Part shown: piece by piece, positions 4,419 to 5,157 of the stretch
Layout: each line of letters begins with the position of its first letter
Numbering within the stretch: the stretch's first letter is position 1
Source of the DNA: Nitrospirota bacterium
GTDB lineage: Bacteria > Nitrospirota > Nitrospiria > Nitrospirales > UBA8639
NCBI GenBank assembly: GCA_020355985.1
Contig: CP070628.1
Location: 621,387-626,543 of the forward strand
DNA: 5,157 nucleotides
Reading direction: 5' to 3'
Notes under the pieces: generated by a model
Databases searched by the model: none
Told to the model about the DNA's origin: nothing
The model's input: the letters and a program-made list of their open reading frames with translations, nothing else
Position numbers and translations under genes: made by a program

Positions 4419-5157
4419 TCAAACGACAAAATTCACCAATTTTTGTTCAACGTAAATAACTTTGCGAGGGGCCTTGCCCTGTAACCATTCCAGAAGCTTA
4501 GCATCGCTCTGAGCAGAGGCAATCACCTGATCCTTCGTGGAGCCAGCCGGTACAGCTATCTTACTTCGTAGCCTACCATTCACCTGAATCGGAATCGTCC
4601 ATTCTGCACTCACAAGCAGTTCGGGATTAAACGCGGGCCATGGCTGTCGCGCGATACTGGACGGATGTCCAACCGCTTCCCATAGTTCTTCAGCGAGATG
4701 TGGAGCAAAGGGGGCTAAAAGTATGAGCAAGCTTTCGATTGCCGATCGCCAACCAGCACATTCTGGAGCCGTTAAGGTGTTCGCCGGATAGTCTTTCATC
4801 AATTTATACAGTTGGTTCACAAATTCCATCAACGCCGCAATCGCGGTATTGAATTGAAAGTCTCGTTCGAGATCGTGGGTGACTTTTTGAATGGTGTGAT
4901 GCGTAGCCCGCTGCAAGTCCGCCAAAAGCTCTGACGACTCTGGGCCAGCCCCCCTGCTCACTCTGATCACGGGAAGTTGTTCCTGCACCAGACGCCACAC
5001 GCGATTCAGAAATCGGCTACAGCCTTCGACACCCGTATCGCTCCATTCCAGATCTTTCTCCGGTGGGGCAGCAAAGAGTGAAAAGAGGCGAGCAGTATCG
5101 GCGCCATATCGATCACACAAATCTTCCGGTGAGGCGATATTCTTTTTGGACTTCGAC
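4419..5157 (-). CDS. leuS: Leucyl-tRNA synthetase, C-terminal part (5' end outside the window)
   Basis: This is a class I aminoacyl-tRNA synthetase that charges tRNA-Leu in the cytoplasm. The window holds the last 245 residues. It opens inside the KMSKS catalytic loop (first residues SKSKKN), followed by the family segment EDLCDRYGADTARLF, then FAAPPEKDLEWSDTGVEGCSRFLNRVW, which leads into the helical anticodon-binding domain. The C-terminal domain includes IPIQVNGRLRSKI and KAPRKVIYVEQKLVNFVV, a normal LeuRS ending. The frame is intact. The HIGH motif and the editing domain lie outside the window. It is the first of three genes read in the same direction and ends 7 bp before the preferred lptE start, so translation of the two may be coupled. 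The promoter is not in the window. Confidence 0.98.
   Translation of the reverse strand, partial: SKSKKNIASPEDLCDRYGADTARLFSLFAAPPEKDLEWSDTGVEGCSRFLNRVWRLVQEQLPVIRVSRGAGPESSELLADLQRATHHTIQKVTHDLERDFQFNTAIAALMEFVNQLYKLMKDYPANTLTAPECAGWRSAIESLLILLAPFAPHLAEELWEAVGHPSSIARQPWPAFNPELLVSAEWTIPIQVNGRLRSKIAVPAGSTKDQVIASAQSDAKLLEWLQGKAPRKVIYVEQKLVNFVV

Overview
The window looks like ordinary chromosome from a Gram-negative bacterium. The lptE product (an LPS-transport lipoprotein) and a PagL-type outer-membrane barrel both imply an LPS-bearing outer membrane. The leuS-lptE-holA order facing rpsT, and the style of the LptE and PagL-like proteins, suggest Nitrospirota (Nitrospira-like). That placement is an inference from memory of gene order and protein style, with no search behind it.

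Layout. Positions 1-1416 hold two minus-strand genes that probably form an operon. The first transcribed is a secreted beta-barrel protein of the PagL / acyloxyacyl hydrolase family (790-1416). It is followed after 28 bp by a His-containing polytopic membrane protein resembling the C-terminal membrane domain of CopD-type copper resistance proteins (1-761, cut by the window edge). The 210-bp gap at 1417-1626 separates them from a divergent small orphan ORF (1627-1848). This gap contains a bulged hairpin in the presumed leader of the barrel gene and two abutting 12-bp inverted repeats just before the small ORF. A minus-strand tRNA-His with encoded G-1 and CCA lies at 1918-1995, followed on the plus strand by rpsT (ribosomal protein S20, 2225-2488).

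Positions 2555-5157 are a compact minus-strand housekeeping operon in the order leuS (5' part outside the window) -> lptE -> holA. The spacings are 7 bp and 42 bp with the preferred ATG starts. It ends convergently against rpsT. These genes serve unrelated core jobs (leucyl-tRNA charging, LPS export, clamp loading), and their linkage reflects conserved synteny more than a shared pathway.

I see no mobile element, CRISPR array, defence island or clearly new system. The points most worth a second look are the 9-bp repeat coding a Lys/Glu-rich tract in LptE, the PagL-like protein with Asn where the catalytic Glu is expected, the stand-alone CopD-C-like protein beside it, the T-stem mismatch in tRNA-His, and the structured sequences around 1450-1614.
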